Positions 31,744-41,751 of a stretch of 64,000 bases of DNA are shown here, one piece after another. The notes under the pieces were generated by a model. The model had not been told where the DNA came from and ran no database searches. It saw nothing but the letters and a program-made list of their open reading frames with translations. Each line of letters starts with the position of its first letter. Within the stretch, counting starts at the first letter, position 1. The position numbers and the translations under genes were made by a program. Origin of the DNA: Cryptomeria japonica (Eukaryota > Streptophyta > Pinopsida > Cupressales > Cupressaceae); NCBI RefSeq assembly GCF_030272615.1, contig NC_081414.1, positions 907,997,009 through 908,061,008 on the forward strand, read 5' to 3'.

Positions 31744-32010
31744 TCACATTTAAATAAATTAATATTTATTTAAATCCCCCAAAATCCCACCTCTCACATT
31801 TAAATAAATTAACATTTATTTAAATCACCTTTATCCTCTACCCACTTGCGTTTTCCTACAAAAGCAAGTTGCACAATTATTTTAAATAAATAATTCATTT
31901 AAATCACCTTTATCCTCCACCCACTTGTATTTTCCTACAAAAGCAAGTTGCACAACTATTTTAAATAAATTATTTATTTAAAATCCTATTTATCCTCACC
32001 CACTTGAAAC
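31744..32010 (+). repeat. 78-bp tandem repeat in T1 LTR
   Basis: Units start ATCACCTTTATCCTC at 31824 and 31902 and contain TTTTCCTACAAAAGCAAG followed by a TTTAAATAAAT segment. A partial third unit begins near 31985 and a TTTAAATAAATT lead-in repeats from 31744. Confidence 0.75.
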
Positions 32011-32425
32011 CTTTAATGGTTTCTCTTAAAGTATTCAAACTTGATGGCTTTAAAGTCTTCAAACTTGATGGCTTCCTTCTATAGTCTTCTTAAGACTTTA
32101 ATGGTTTTCCTTAAAGTCTTCAAGCCTTTAATGGTTTCCCTCAAAGTCTTCAAGCATTTTAATGCTTTATCTTCATTTTTCTCATTTAAATAAATTAATA
32201 TTTATTTGAATATTTATCCAAATGCAAATTACACCATTTAATTGAAATAAATAATTTTATTTTAATTGAAAATACCAAAATTTCTCCCACTTGCATTTTC
32301 CTACAAAATCCACTTGCATGCCTAAACCCCTTCTAGAATTTTCTAATCACTTCTAAATAACCTAACCCCTTCTCTAAACTTTGTCACATTCCTAAGCAAA
32401 AGGGAAGTCACTTCTCAAACCCTTA

Positions 32426-32580
32426 AAGGCTTTCAACCTTCAACCACTAAATGGCTCAAAGTCTTTGATAACCATTGAAGGCTTTCAACCTTCAACCACT
32501 AAATGGCTCAAAGTCTTTGATAACCATTGAAGGATTTCAACCTTCAACCACTTAATCCCCAAAGTCTCCAATAACCATTA
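32426..32580 (+). repeat. 52-bp tandem repeat in T1 LTR
   Basis: Three units with TTTCAACCTTCAACCACT, then a CAAAGTCT segment and ATAACCATT, starting near 32426, 32479 and 32530. Nearby (32025-32160) an AAAGTCTTCAA motif recurs several times in looser form. Confidence 0.75.
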
Positions 32581-32947
32581 ATGGTTACCTCAAACCCTCC
32601 CACATGGTTAAAACATTTGTTTTGACTCAACCTCTACCCAACCCAAAGGTCTCATCAGGCCATTAATGCTTTGACCATGATTATCTCTTAAACATTTGCA
32701 CAAAGGTTTATCCTTGGATTAAATCTTAATCCAGTGGGTAATCTTAATTTGGACTTGACCCTTAGCCTCTAGATAACCATGAGGTCTTCTCAGGCCTTTA
32801 ATGCCTCCAACCTCTTCTCTCAACCCAATCCTATGTTGACACTTGTCACCATTTTATTGGTGCCAATTGTGAACATGGATCCCCAACTTTCAAACTTGGC
32901 CCTTGATTAAACCATTCAATCTTAACCCTTCATTTCCCCATTTCTTC

Positions 32948-32955
32948 TATAAATA
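32948..32955 (+). promoter_or_regulatory. TATA box of T1 3' LTR
   Basis: TATAAATA in TTCTATAAATAGAACCC, about 400 bp before the LTR end; a start of transcription near 32980 would follow. Confidence 0.6.
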
Positions 32956-33347
32956 GAACCCTTCTCCTCAAGCAAAGAAGAAGAAGCTTTAGAGTATTGT
33001 TGTTATACTGGCATTAGCATAGAGCTTTCTCATAGCATCACTATCTACACTTGCATAGCATTTGCTTATCATATTCAACTATCTTGAATCTCCATATGGC
33101 ATCCATGGCTAGTGCTAAAAGCTGAGAGCTACACTCATTTGGGACTTGGAGAGGAGAGGAACAAGGGAGGAGCAACTATGAGCATCTTGATTAGCTATTT
33201 TATTCTATGTTTATATGCTTTCTATTTCATGCTTAATATCTCTCTTGATATGCCTGTTTAGGATAATCTTTTGTTGCTAACACTAACGTTTGTTTCTTGT
33301 GCTCTTGTGTGTGTTGCCATCAAACAGATTTTCTAATCCTTTTTGCA

Positions 33348-33866
33348 GAGCATCACTTAGTATATGAAAAGAGGAATAATTTTGATTTAAAAGTTTATAC
33401 TGATGCTGATTAGGTAGACAACATAGATGACAGGAAAATCACAAGTGGTGGAGCTTTCTTTTTGGGAGAAAGACTAGTAAGTTGGCTTAGCAAGAAACAA
33501 GGATGTATTTCACAGTCTACAGCAGAAGTTGAATATGTTGCTGCAGCATTGAATTGTACCAATATAGCATGGATCAAAAAACTGTTGGAAGGTGTAAATG
33601 AGAAATTTACCAAGCCAATAACTATATTATGTGATAATACTAGTGCCATTAACATTTCAAAGAATCCAGTAATGCACTCTAAGACAAAGTATATATCTAT
33701 AAAGTATCACTATCTCAGAGAAGAAGTTCAAGAGAAGAAAGTTGTGTTGGAATATATCAATGCAAAGGAGAAATTAGCAGACATCTTCACAAATCCATTA
33801 CCAAGGGACACTTTTGAGTATCTTAGAAGAAATTTAGGGGTCCTACCCCTATCTTCTACTCAATGA
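33348..33866 (+). pseudogene. Copia G: C-terminal RNase H fragment
   Basis: C-terminal part of a Ty1/copia polyprotein. The segment VYTDAD is followed by TAG at about 33411 where copia elements have Trp; then SKKQGCISQSTAEVEYVAAA, the LCDNTSAI segment with an acidic residue, a KTKYISIKYHYLRE segment and the LADIFTNPLPRDTFEYLR end. The natural stop is at 33864-33866. The left end coincides with the T1 LTR end, so T1 most likely inserted into this RNase H; the rest of G would lie left of the window. Confidence 0.85.
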
Positions 33867-34331
33867 TTGAGTTTAGTGAAAGCATCAATTTGATGAATCT
33901 ACAAAATATTATGTGTGGATTGATGCTGATTTATGCACATTAGAAGGTTTTCTAAAGGTGTGCAGGAAATAGTGAATAGGAACAAGTTTCTCTGATGGAG
34001 ACTAAGATGATACACAACAAGGTAAATCACTTCACAGAGAAAGAAATCATGATTTAGTTCTTTTACTTTTTGACATTGTTGTCAAAGGGGGAGAAGACTA
34101 AATGGTTGGAAGGTTAAATGGTTGACTGAATGGTAAAGCCCTGAATGATGAAAATAATAGAAGACTAATGACAGGGGGAGATTACTATAATAGAGAGAAG
34201 ACTAAATGCAAGACAATAGATCAAGGATAACATGAGAAGTCTAACAACAATCTGAATTCAAATCAATTTGAATATCTTGTTGGAATTACGATTTAATTGT
34301 TGGTTTTGCCATCAATGCCAAGGGGGGAGAT
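33867..34331 (+). other. Copia G 3' untranslated part with polypurine tract
   Basis: Non-coding stretch ending in CAAGGGGGGAGAT (to 34331), the purine tract directly before the LTR. The usual phrase with TGCCATCAATGCCAA before the purine run is also found in the other copia elements of this window. Confidence 0.7.
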
Positions 34332-35810
34332 TGTTGGCATTTCAACAGTAAGAAACATTGTTGATATTCAATAAGGATATTGAGAAGGTTGTTGAAGATT
34401 GTTAATATAACTGAAGAAGGATGATAACTATCTTTATAACATTATTTTGTCATTGATGTCAAGAAATTGATTATCTGATTCAGTATGATGTTGTCATATC
34501 TTGAGAATATTGATTAGAAGAGAATTAAGATGTTGGTGAAAGATAGAGAAAGAATGTGATGAATAAGAGGAGGAATAAGTTAATCAATGGGCAACCATTA
34601 CCGAGTTAGACAATGATGAGATCATGATGTTTAGATTGTTTTGATATACTACATATGTTGTTGATTATAAGGTTAATACTATACTATGTCACTGAGTAAA
34701 GAACCTAGTCGGTAAACCCTAAGGTTATCGATATCGGTTAATAAAGGTGGAATGTCTACCGAGTAAGGTTTAGTATTTATCGAGTTGCAACCAAGTTATG
34801 AAAGTGCACATTGGATGGATAAAAGCATTATTTAATGAAGGACAATGGTTAGTTGGAGATGTATAAATGATTGGTATGTCGTGCATGAAGTTTGTTAAGG
34901 ATCTATGGCAAAGGAAAATTGGCACCAAGATCTACAGCGCAAATTGAACCGCAATAACCTTGTGCAAGTTCCAAGAAGGGAATGCAAGTCCCTAGGCAAG
35001 GTAAAACATTTTTGGATGGGAAGGATACATTGAACTTGGTCAAGTTTGAAGATCTGATGGCTAAGATTGATCATGAGAAATGTGATCAAGGAGATTAAGC
35101 GGTTAGCAATTGTTTATAAATAAGGAATTGTTAATAAACAATGCATGTGGGCAAGTGTAAGCACAGGAATGCTACATAGTGATTACTAAGCGTAGAAGCT
35201 TGAAGACCTATTTGAATAATAGAGTAGAGAGCCCAGCAGAGGGACAAGATAAGTCTTATGACAAGATTGTTTTGAGCAAATAAGAATCTGCTTTAGCATT
35301 TTAGATGTGAAGTTGCAGATAGATTTTTATTACTCTTATTTTGTAAGTGATAGAAAATCTCTTAACCAAGTGGACTTAACAGTCTTATTTGTAAACCCTC
35401 TAGCTAGGTAACATTCTAAATGAGTGTTTGAAATCCTTTGACAATGTCACTTCTAACAAAGTGAAGATCCTAACAAATCTTAGGGAAATCCCTTAATTGG
35501 GTCACATCTAGCAATGTGTTTGTAATATTTAAGAGGATTTTCTTTTAACCGAGCATACTCTAGAAGTGTATATTTCTTAGTGGGTCCAAAATCCCACAAT
35601 GGTTTTTCCCTATTTGGGTTTCCACGTTAAATCTGGTGTTATGAGTGTTATGATGATTATGTGTTTATGAGTTTACATGTTTAGTAGTTTTTGGTTAAGT
35701 TGCTGAAGTATAAGTTACTGAGGTTGAATCTGTTGATTTTATGGAAGTTTAAGTTTGTATGATTCACCCCCCCCTCTAATCTTGTTAGCTATTGGCATCT
35801 GTACTTTACA
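34332..35810 (+). repeat. Copia G LTR
   Basis: Begins TGTTGGCATTTCAACAG after the purine tract; ends near GTACTTTACA (35810). About 1.48 kb. Before the end is a CACCCCCCCCTCTAATC stretch, the same type of C-run seen near the end of the other copia LTRs here. The next bases ATTAGTATCAAAAC differ from a copia primer site (ATTGGTATCAGAGC) at three positions. Confidence 0.7.
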
Positions 35811-36412
35811 ATTAGTATCAAAACTAACAAAGACCACATGCACTCCAACCAACATATTTGTTGGTAAAATTAATGGAGGAAGCCCAGATTTTGCCAGAAA
35901 ATATAGAAAGAAAAGTAAGGGAATTGATGAAGAGTTTAAATGAATTGGAAGAAACTCTTTTTCCAGATATTGAAGATAGAGAAGGAGCAGTCAAGCCTTT
36001 ACAATTTTGGAAGGAAGAGGAAGAAAGAGTCATCATTACTCAAGTAGAAATGATATGTGAAGGGCTAAATATGGATATGTTGGAGGATAACATGGATAAA
36101 ATAATTGCTACAAGATTATTTTTTGAAACATTTGAAAGAAAGGCAAACCAAGTAGTCATTAAATATATTCCACACAGGGCAAAAGATGGCAAAGTCATGA
36201 ATTTGAATTGGCCATTTAATGAAGACTATAGTACATAGAGAAGCATGTATCTGACTGATAAATAAAGGTTATAAATAGTTTGCATAACTATTTTTGTCTT
36301 CTAGTAGTAGATATTTTGAACCTATATAATAGAAATGATAGAAATTTTCATCATAAGTTTTAAAGAAGGTGGTTGTATACTTTGATCCTTCATAAGCGAG
36401 TTCAAGGATGAA
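35811..36412 (+). other. Segment between LTR G and LTR C, with an orphan ORF
   Basis: About 600 bp that I cannot assign to any element. It starts with a decayed primer-site-like sequence and contains one ORF (35858-36238). A purine-containing stretch GAGTTCAAGGATGAA precedes the putative LTR of element C. Confidence 0.4.
35858..36238 (+). CDS. Orphan ORF of 126 codons, unknown
   Basis: Acidic, Lys/Glu-rich, predicted helical (for example KVRELMKSLNELEETLF, then an EEERVIITQVEMICEGL segment). It ends with a more globular IPHRAKDGKVMNLNWPF part. The frame is open upstream of the first ATG for a short distance only. No domain recognised; it may be the remnant of a retroelement reading frame cut by the LTRs on both sides. 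Whether it is expressed cannot be judged. Confidence 0.3.
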   Translation: MLVKLMEEAQILPENIERKVRELMKSLNELEETLFPDIEDREGAVKPLQFWKEEEERVIITQVEMICEGLNMDMLEDNMDKIIATRLFFETFERKANQVVIKYIPHRAKDGKVMNLNWPFNEDYST

Positions 36413-37490
36413 TGTTTGTATAATAGAATGCAGTTATGTGTAATCATTATGAGATAACAGGTGTCTCTTCTAGCCTGAAGTTTTTTGGCTCCCTTGTTTT
36501 TTATAAAAGGGAATTTAGGGCTATGAGATGGGGTTCGGATTTTTGGTCCCTTGAGTGTTTCGAATTTCTGTTTCTAAACAGAAAAGTCTAGGTGAAACAA
36601 AATTTGTCAAAGGTTATTTTACAAAGCAAAATAAAAAAGAGTCTTGTGTCTGTATTTTTTTAGGTTCTTGAAGGAGTTATGTATGAATTGTATTCTTACA
36701 GAGATAGCCGAATTATTCAATAAATATATAATTTAAACCCACTTCTCTACAATATATTGTTCTATCATTTTTTGAATGCATATATCAAGGATTTTATCAT
36801 CCATTACACTATTGTGGTGTATGCATTTTTTATTCATGCTTTGGTCTAAGGGGTCAATTAAATGCTTAAATAAAATTATAGAGTGATAGGGGTATTTGCA
36901 GGAATTTTAATAAGTAGTTCTGGGTTGGAATTTCAAATATGATGTATTGCAAGGCAATATTATCTTATGTTATATGTTGTTAGATAAATTTTGTCAGAAA
37001 TACAGTTTAATGTAGTATGAATTCATGTACTCAATGGGATAAGGCACTGATCATAGCTAAGTGAATGCCTTGGCATTGATTTACTGTTCGAGATCACCAC
37101 TGGTTTGCTATAACCTATTGAATATTAGATTATTTTCATTTATACAAATGTTGTCATGTGTTTTAACCATCTCATGCTCCAAACTGGTCGAGGATCACTA
37201 AGAAATTTTCCATTCCTAAGCATTCTCCCTTATTGTTGAGTCTTTATATGAGATTATCTTCTTTGTTTCATGTATAATTTGTGAGTGTGGTGTAAAATTC
37301 ACAAACTAGAATGGGGATCACCTTCCCTGGTTTAGCAGAGCCTAAAGTGTAGAAGGATCTCGCATCCTTGTTATTGTTGGTCCAAGTTTGAAGAGTATTA
37401 ATAGTTGGAAGTGGCTTTCCGTATATATTTTAGAAGAAAACAACTTGGTCTCTGCCTTGTGTTATTGTAAACCCATTTTTGGCACCAACA
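36413..37490 (+). repeat. Putative 5' LTR of element C
   Basis: The right end is good: GGCACCAACA, five A residues, then a primer-binding site. The left end TGTTTGTATAATAG (36413) is a guess from the TG start and the purine-containing stretch before it. Inside, a TATAAAAG box lies at about 36507-36516 and AATAAATA at about 36719. No second copy is in the window for comparison. Confidence 0.5.
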
Positions 37491-37495
37491 AAAAA

Positions 37496-37513
37496 TGGTG
37501 ACTCTGCTAGGGA
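37496..37513 (+). other. Primer-binding site of element C
   Basis: TGGTGACTCTGCTAGGGA, two mismatches to the M1 site TGGCGACTCTGCTGGGGA. Both are transitions. It places the LTR end just to the left and shows that C belongs to the same primer class as M1. Confidence 0.75.
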
Positions 37514-37829
37514 TATGAATGGTAAAGAGTCTCTGGTTAAAGAGGTTTTGTTTAAAGTACAGTAGAGGTTTTCATAGTATCTATGTGATTTGATAGTTGA
37601 GCCCGCAATTCTGTGTTATTGGTTCATGTTTTCCTATGAAAAAGGTGTTCTACATTTTTGTGAGAAAGATATTCCAGTTTGTGAACAAGGTTCATAGATT
37701 TCTTTCAAGGTTTCTAAAGTAGTATATTATCTGATACCCCAAAGCAATTTGGGTGGCAACTCTGAGGTTTTTGCGCTAGTGTGTATATTTTTAAATAATT
37801 CTAACAAATCTTTTAAGGACTCTGTTACT

Positions 37830-38880
37830 ATGAGTAAAACGAAGAACACCGGAGGTTACATGAGGCTGCATCCTGAATAAAATTTGGAAGAGCTTCATGG
37901 AGCTCTATAGAGATAGGGAACAAGGAGAAATGTAGATACAAGTACCACTCCATCATCATGGAAGCCTAAGCACATGAATGCAAGTAAGTCACAATTAAAT
38001 CTTGTTCATAAGGTTCATGCATCATCTTCTAAAAGTTTTGAATCAAATAGTTTAGGATTTTTTAATTCTTTATTTGATAAACCTGTTCAAGAAGAAATGC
38101 AACCACAAAGAGATGAATGTACTCGAGTTCAATATTTAGGTAAGATAAGAGGTCAGAGTAGAAGTAGAAGTCATCAAAGTGAAAATGCTATTCGTGTGCC
38201 TCCTCCTCCAGGTCTCACAACATTTTTTTCTCATGGTTATGAGTGAGTACTAGAACAAGATAATGTGAACATGATTGATTTAGATGATACTTCCAGATTT
38301 GAGATAACTTTACCAGATTCAGAAGAAGATATTCAAGATATAGATACATTGAGAAGAGAACTCCAAGAATAGATAGATCTTAGAAGTAAGAGAGAAAAAG
38401 AAAAGGAATCTGAAGTTATTAGAGCTGTTGTAGAAAGAGATGGTCTAATAAGACAATTAGCAACACTTAAAGCCTTGGCTCAAGAAAATGATAAGCCTAG
38501 TATTGAGGGCCTTGTTTTAAGAGGGATTGTAGATAAGCAATCTGAAAATATCATAAAGGAAAAGGCTAAGAGAAATATGGATACCCATAGGTTAGTAGAT
38601 CTTAACCAGCCAAGTATTCAAGTTCCTAAATTAGACTTGGATAAAGGAAAACATAAGATATTTGGTGTTAAGTAGATGATAGAATATCTTTGAATATCCC
38701 AAATCTAAGTCTAAAGTTATCTCAATTTGACATTAAGTTAGAAACAACTAGAATAGAAAATGAGACTCTTGTAAAAGAGTCAAAGAGAGTTGAAATGGAA
38801 GCCTCAAATGTAGAAATGAAAAGGAAAATTTATTTCCTTAAGTTGTCAACATTAAACAGTGCTTCATTCATTGTTGGCCC
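37830..38880 (+). pseudogene. Element C, N-terminal gag region (first fragment)
   Basis: ATG at 37830 (MSKTKNTGGYMRLHPE), then stops at 37878, 37911, 37917 and later 38244; the frame continues through 37974-38246 and 38475-38675, where a Lys/Glu-rich helical stretch (about 38350-38480) looks like a coiled coil. After 38675 coding continues in another frame (38690 to the insertion site at 38880). I recognise no catalytic motif. It is called gag from its position between the primer site and the gag domain at 55950-56500. The long charged N-terminal extension is unusual for a gypsy gag. Confidence 0.55.
38876..38880. repeat. Target-site duplication of copia A, left (GGCCC)
   Basis: GGCCC just before the LTR start at 38881; repeated at 55639-55643. 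Confidence 0.9.
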
Positions 38881-39937
38881 TGTTGGTATTTTGGTATGGT
38901 TTTTTCATTGATGTCAACACCTAATATACCTTATCAACTCTGGCACTTTGGAGAATCAACAACATTCACCGGCAAGAAAATGACTTATGCACAGTCACTG
39001 GTATCTGGTACACCAGTAGAATATAATGATCACCGGCACTTGGAATGGCATGGAAAACACTTGGCTATGTCAAAGACATCGTTTGGACACCTTGTCTTGG
39101 AGATTTGATTATTGGTATATTCATATTTGCATATTTGTTGTTACCGGCAAATAGGTCCAGGTTATACATGGGCAGGATTTTTTCTAGATCAGCATGGCAC
39201 ACTATCGAGATGACTTATTATTGTTGTAAATGGATTAAGCCGACATGTTGAATCAGTTATTGCATCGGGCATTAATTTATTTGTAAATTGATTCTATTGT
39301 AATATCTCTTAGAGCCGACCTACTAAAATTGGTCCTAGGTTATAATATAAATGTAAGATCTTATTTGTAAGATCAGATGTGGAATGTGAAGAAGAATTGT
39401 GTGAAGGTATATGCGAGATTAAGCAGAGCTATACACACAGACATCATTTGAAGGTGAAGCAAGGTTTTCTGTGAAAGCATATCAGAACTACACTGATACT
39501 AAATCCAGCATATGAAGATGCTATTTTGAGAAATACATCCTTATTGGATTTAACCATCCAATTGTAGTCAGTGTGACTCCTATTTTGTGTTTGAGCAGTG
39601 AGCTCTAGGCGCTTGGCCTTTTTGCATGTGTAGACCCCATTTGTATACACTTACTATCTGTAGTAGTATCATCTGATTGTGGGTAAGGTTTCCCACCATG
39701 GTTTTTCCCCTTATAGGGTTTCCACGTATAAATATTGGTGTTAAGTGTTGTGGATGACTTTGTATTTTTGTTTCATACATTAATCCTTACCGGTATTGTA
39801 ATTATCTGATAATAGTGTCCACCGGTATAAAAGACTGGTTCACCAGTATTAAGTAGTAAGTTGGTTAAGTTGTTTTTGTTTTGAATTTATTAGACAACTG
39901 ATTCACCCCCCCTCTCAGTTATCTCCAGGACCTAACA
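38881..39937 (+). repeat. Copia A 5' LTR
   Basis: 1057 bp, TGTTGGTATTTTGG to GGACCTAACA. A TATA-like TATAATATAAATG lies at about 39341, and GTAAGATCTTATTTGTAAGATC just after it. A C-run (CACCCCCCCTCTC) lies before the end. Confidence 0.92.
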
Positions 39938-39939
39938 AC

Positions 39940-39951
39940 TGGTATCAGAGC
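39940..39951 (+). other. Copia A primer-binding site (initiator Met-tRNA type)
   Basis: TGGTATCAGAGC, the common plant copia primer site, two bases after the LTR end. Confidence 0.9.
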
Positions 39952-39993
39952 TTAGTCCTCTTTTGGAGAAGTTTAACAGCTTGAGGAGATCCA

Positions 39994-40329
39994 ATGTCTA
40001 CTAACAATTTCAGGAAGGACAGTCTTAAACTTGATGGAACCAACTATGGCATATGGAAGATCAAAATGGAGACACATTTAAATTTCATTGGAAAGGACAT
40101 CTAGGATGTTACAAATAATGGACTTACTGCTCCTACTCAAAGCCAGCCTAATCCACCTAACTTGACTAGAGATGAAGAAAATGATTGCAAATCAAGAGAA
40201 GCACTTTTGAGTGCATTAACAGATCAGCAAATCATGGGATTATCAGATAGATCAACTGCTAAAGCTATTTGGGATCATTTGGAAAAACTGAATGAAGGAG
40301 ATTCCATAGTCAAAATTCCAAAGCTTGAA
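39994..40329 (+). pseudogene. Copia A gag, N-terminal part
   Basis: Starts MSTNNFRKDSLKLDGTNYGI at the ATG at 39994, with the TNYGIWK motif at the N-terminus of copia Gag proteins. A TAG at about 40102 replaces the Trp codon of the GKDIWD segment. The frame then runs to the copia D insertion point and resumes at 50466 without shift. Confidence 0.85.
40325..40329. repeat. Target-site duplication of copia D, left (TTGAA)
   Basis: TTGAA before the D LTR start; partner at 50466-50470, both inside the gag reading frame of copia A. Confidence 0.9.
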
Positions 40330-41393
40330 TGTTAGGTCCCAAAGACAACTAAGAGGGGGGTGGGTGAATTAGTTGTCTAATAAATTCAAACCAAAAACAA
40401 CTTAACCAACTTAATGCTTAATACCGGTAAACCAGTTAAGTGTGTCGATAGACAATGTTAACAGTAAATTGCTATACCGGTAAAGATTAATGCATGACAC
40501 ATAAACATAAAGTCATCCACAACACATAACACAAATATTTGTACGTGGAAACCCTGTAAGGGGAAAAACCATGGTGGGAAACCTTATCCACAATCAGATG
40601 AAACTACTGGAGATAGTAAGTGTACGTAAATGGGGTCTGCACATGCAGAAAGGCCAACAACCTAGAGTTCACTGCTCAATCACAAAAATGGGAGTCACAC
40701 TGACTACAGTTGGATGGTTAAATCCAATAAGAATGTACTACACATAATAGCATCTTCATATGCTGGATTTAGTACCGATGTAATGTTGATATGCTTTCAT
40801 GAAAACCTAGCTTCACCTTCAAATGAGGTCTTTGTGTATATCTCTTCTTAATCTCTCATATACCTTCACACAATTCTTTTTTGTATTCCACATTCGATCT
40901 TACAAATAAGATCTTACATTTATGCCATAACCTAAGACCAATTTTAGTAGGTCGGCTCTACAAGATATTACAATAAAAACATTTTACACACAATATAATA
41001 TCTGATGCAATAACTAATTAAACATGTCAGCTTAATGCATTTACAACAATAATAAATCATCTCCATAGCGTGCCATGCTGATCTAGAAAAGATAAATCTG
41101 TCGGTGTAACCCTAGGTAACCCTGGACCTATTTGTCGGTAAAAGCAAATATGCAAATATGATTATACGAATCATTAATTATTCAAAACAAAGTGTCCACA
41201 CAATGTCTTCAACATTACCAAGTGTCTTCCATATCATTCCAAGTGCTAGTGATCATTATATCCTACCAGTGAACCGTATACTAGTAACTGTGCAATAGTT
41301 ACTTGCTTGCCGATGAATGTTGCTGGATCACCAAAGTGCTAGTGTTTTAGTAGGTGTTGACATCAATGAAAAAACCATACCAAAATACCAACA
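40330..41393 (-). repeat. Copia D 3' LTR
   Basis: 1064 bp, reverse complement of the same LTR family as copia A. The stretch next to it (from 41394) reads ATCTCCCCCTTTGG, the complement of the purine tract. Confidence 0.92.
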
Positions 41394-41751
41394 ATCTCCC
41401 CCTTTGGCATTGATGGCAACACAAGATGGAAAAACCATCAAAGTGCCAAAACAGAAATGCCAAATACCAAAAACCAACAATCTCCCTTAAACAACAATCT
41501 CTCCCCCTGGGAGCAACATGTGTTTATCCAAGGATTTTCAATATCAATTTCTCTACCAATCTCTCCGTAAAAGATAATGTGTTTTTCCATAGATATCTCT
41601 CCCCCTTTGACATCAAATGCCAAATTTTATATACAAAATACCAATCAATTCAATATACCAACTACTCCCCTTGAGAAGTAGCTTCCTCATCAAAGATCGG
41701 AGTAAAAGATTTGTCTTTCAATTCTGTCGGTTGATGACAATAATCAATTGT

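Larger units (their letters stand above)
1..33347 (+). mobile_element. T1: degraded Tat-like Ty3/gypsy retrotransposon, interrupted by M1
   Basis: A + strand Ty3/gypsy element. The domain order gag, protease, reverse transcriptase, RNase H, second RNase H, integrase is that of the plant Tat group. The coding part is 2185-9462; the 3' untranslated part is cut by the M1 insertion (10609-30239) and resumes at 30245. A purine tract (31507-31519) and a 3' LTR with TATA box close the element. The 5' LTR is not in the window, or I could not recognise it. All coding domains stay in one frame but carry 13 stop codons, so the copy is dead. The right boundary (33347) rests on a CA end followed at once by copia RNase H coding sequence, and is uncertain by about 20 bp. 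Confidence 0.85.
31520..33347 (+). repeat. T1 3' LTR
   Basis: Starts TGTAGTCACATAAATC after the purine tract and probably ends CTTTTTGCA at 33347, directly before copia coding sequence. About 1.83 kb. U3 is rich in TTTAAATAAATT and contains two sets of tandem repeats; a TATA box lies at 32948. The partner LTR is not in the window, so the right end is an inference. Confidence 0.65.

Noticed and set aside
36413-37490. A host gene region because of TATA and AATAAA signals
   Set aside because: The right edge is an LTR end next to a primer-binding site; the signals fit an LTR promoter and poly(A) site.
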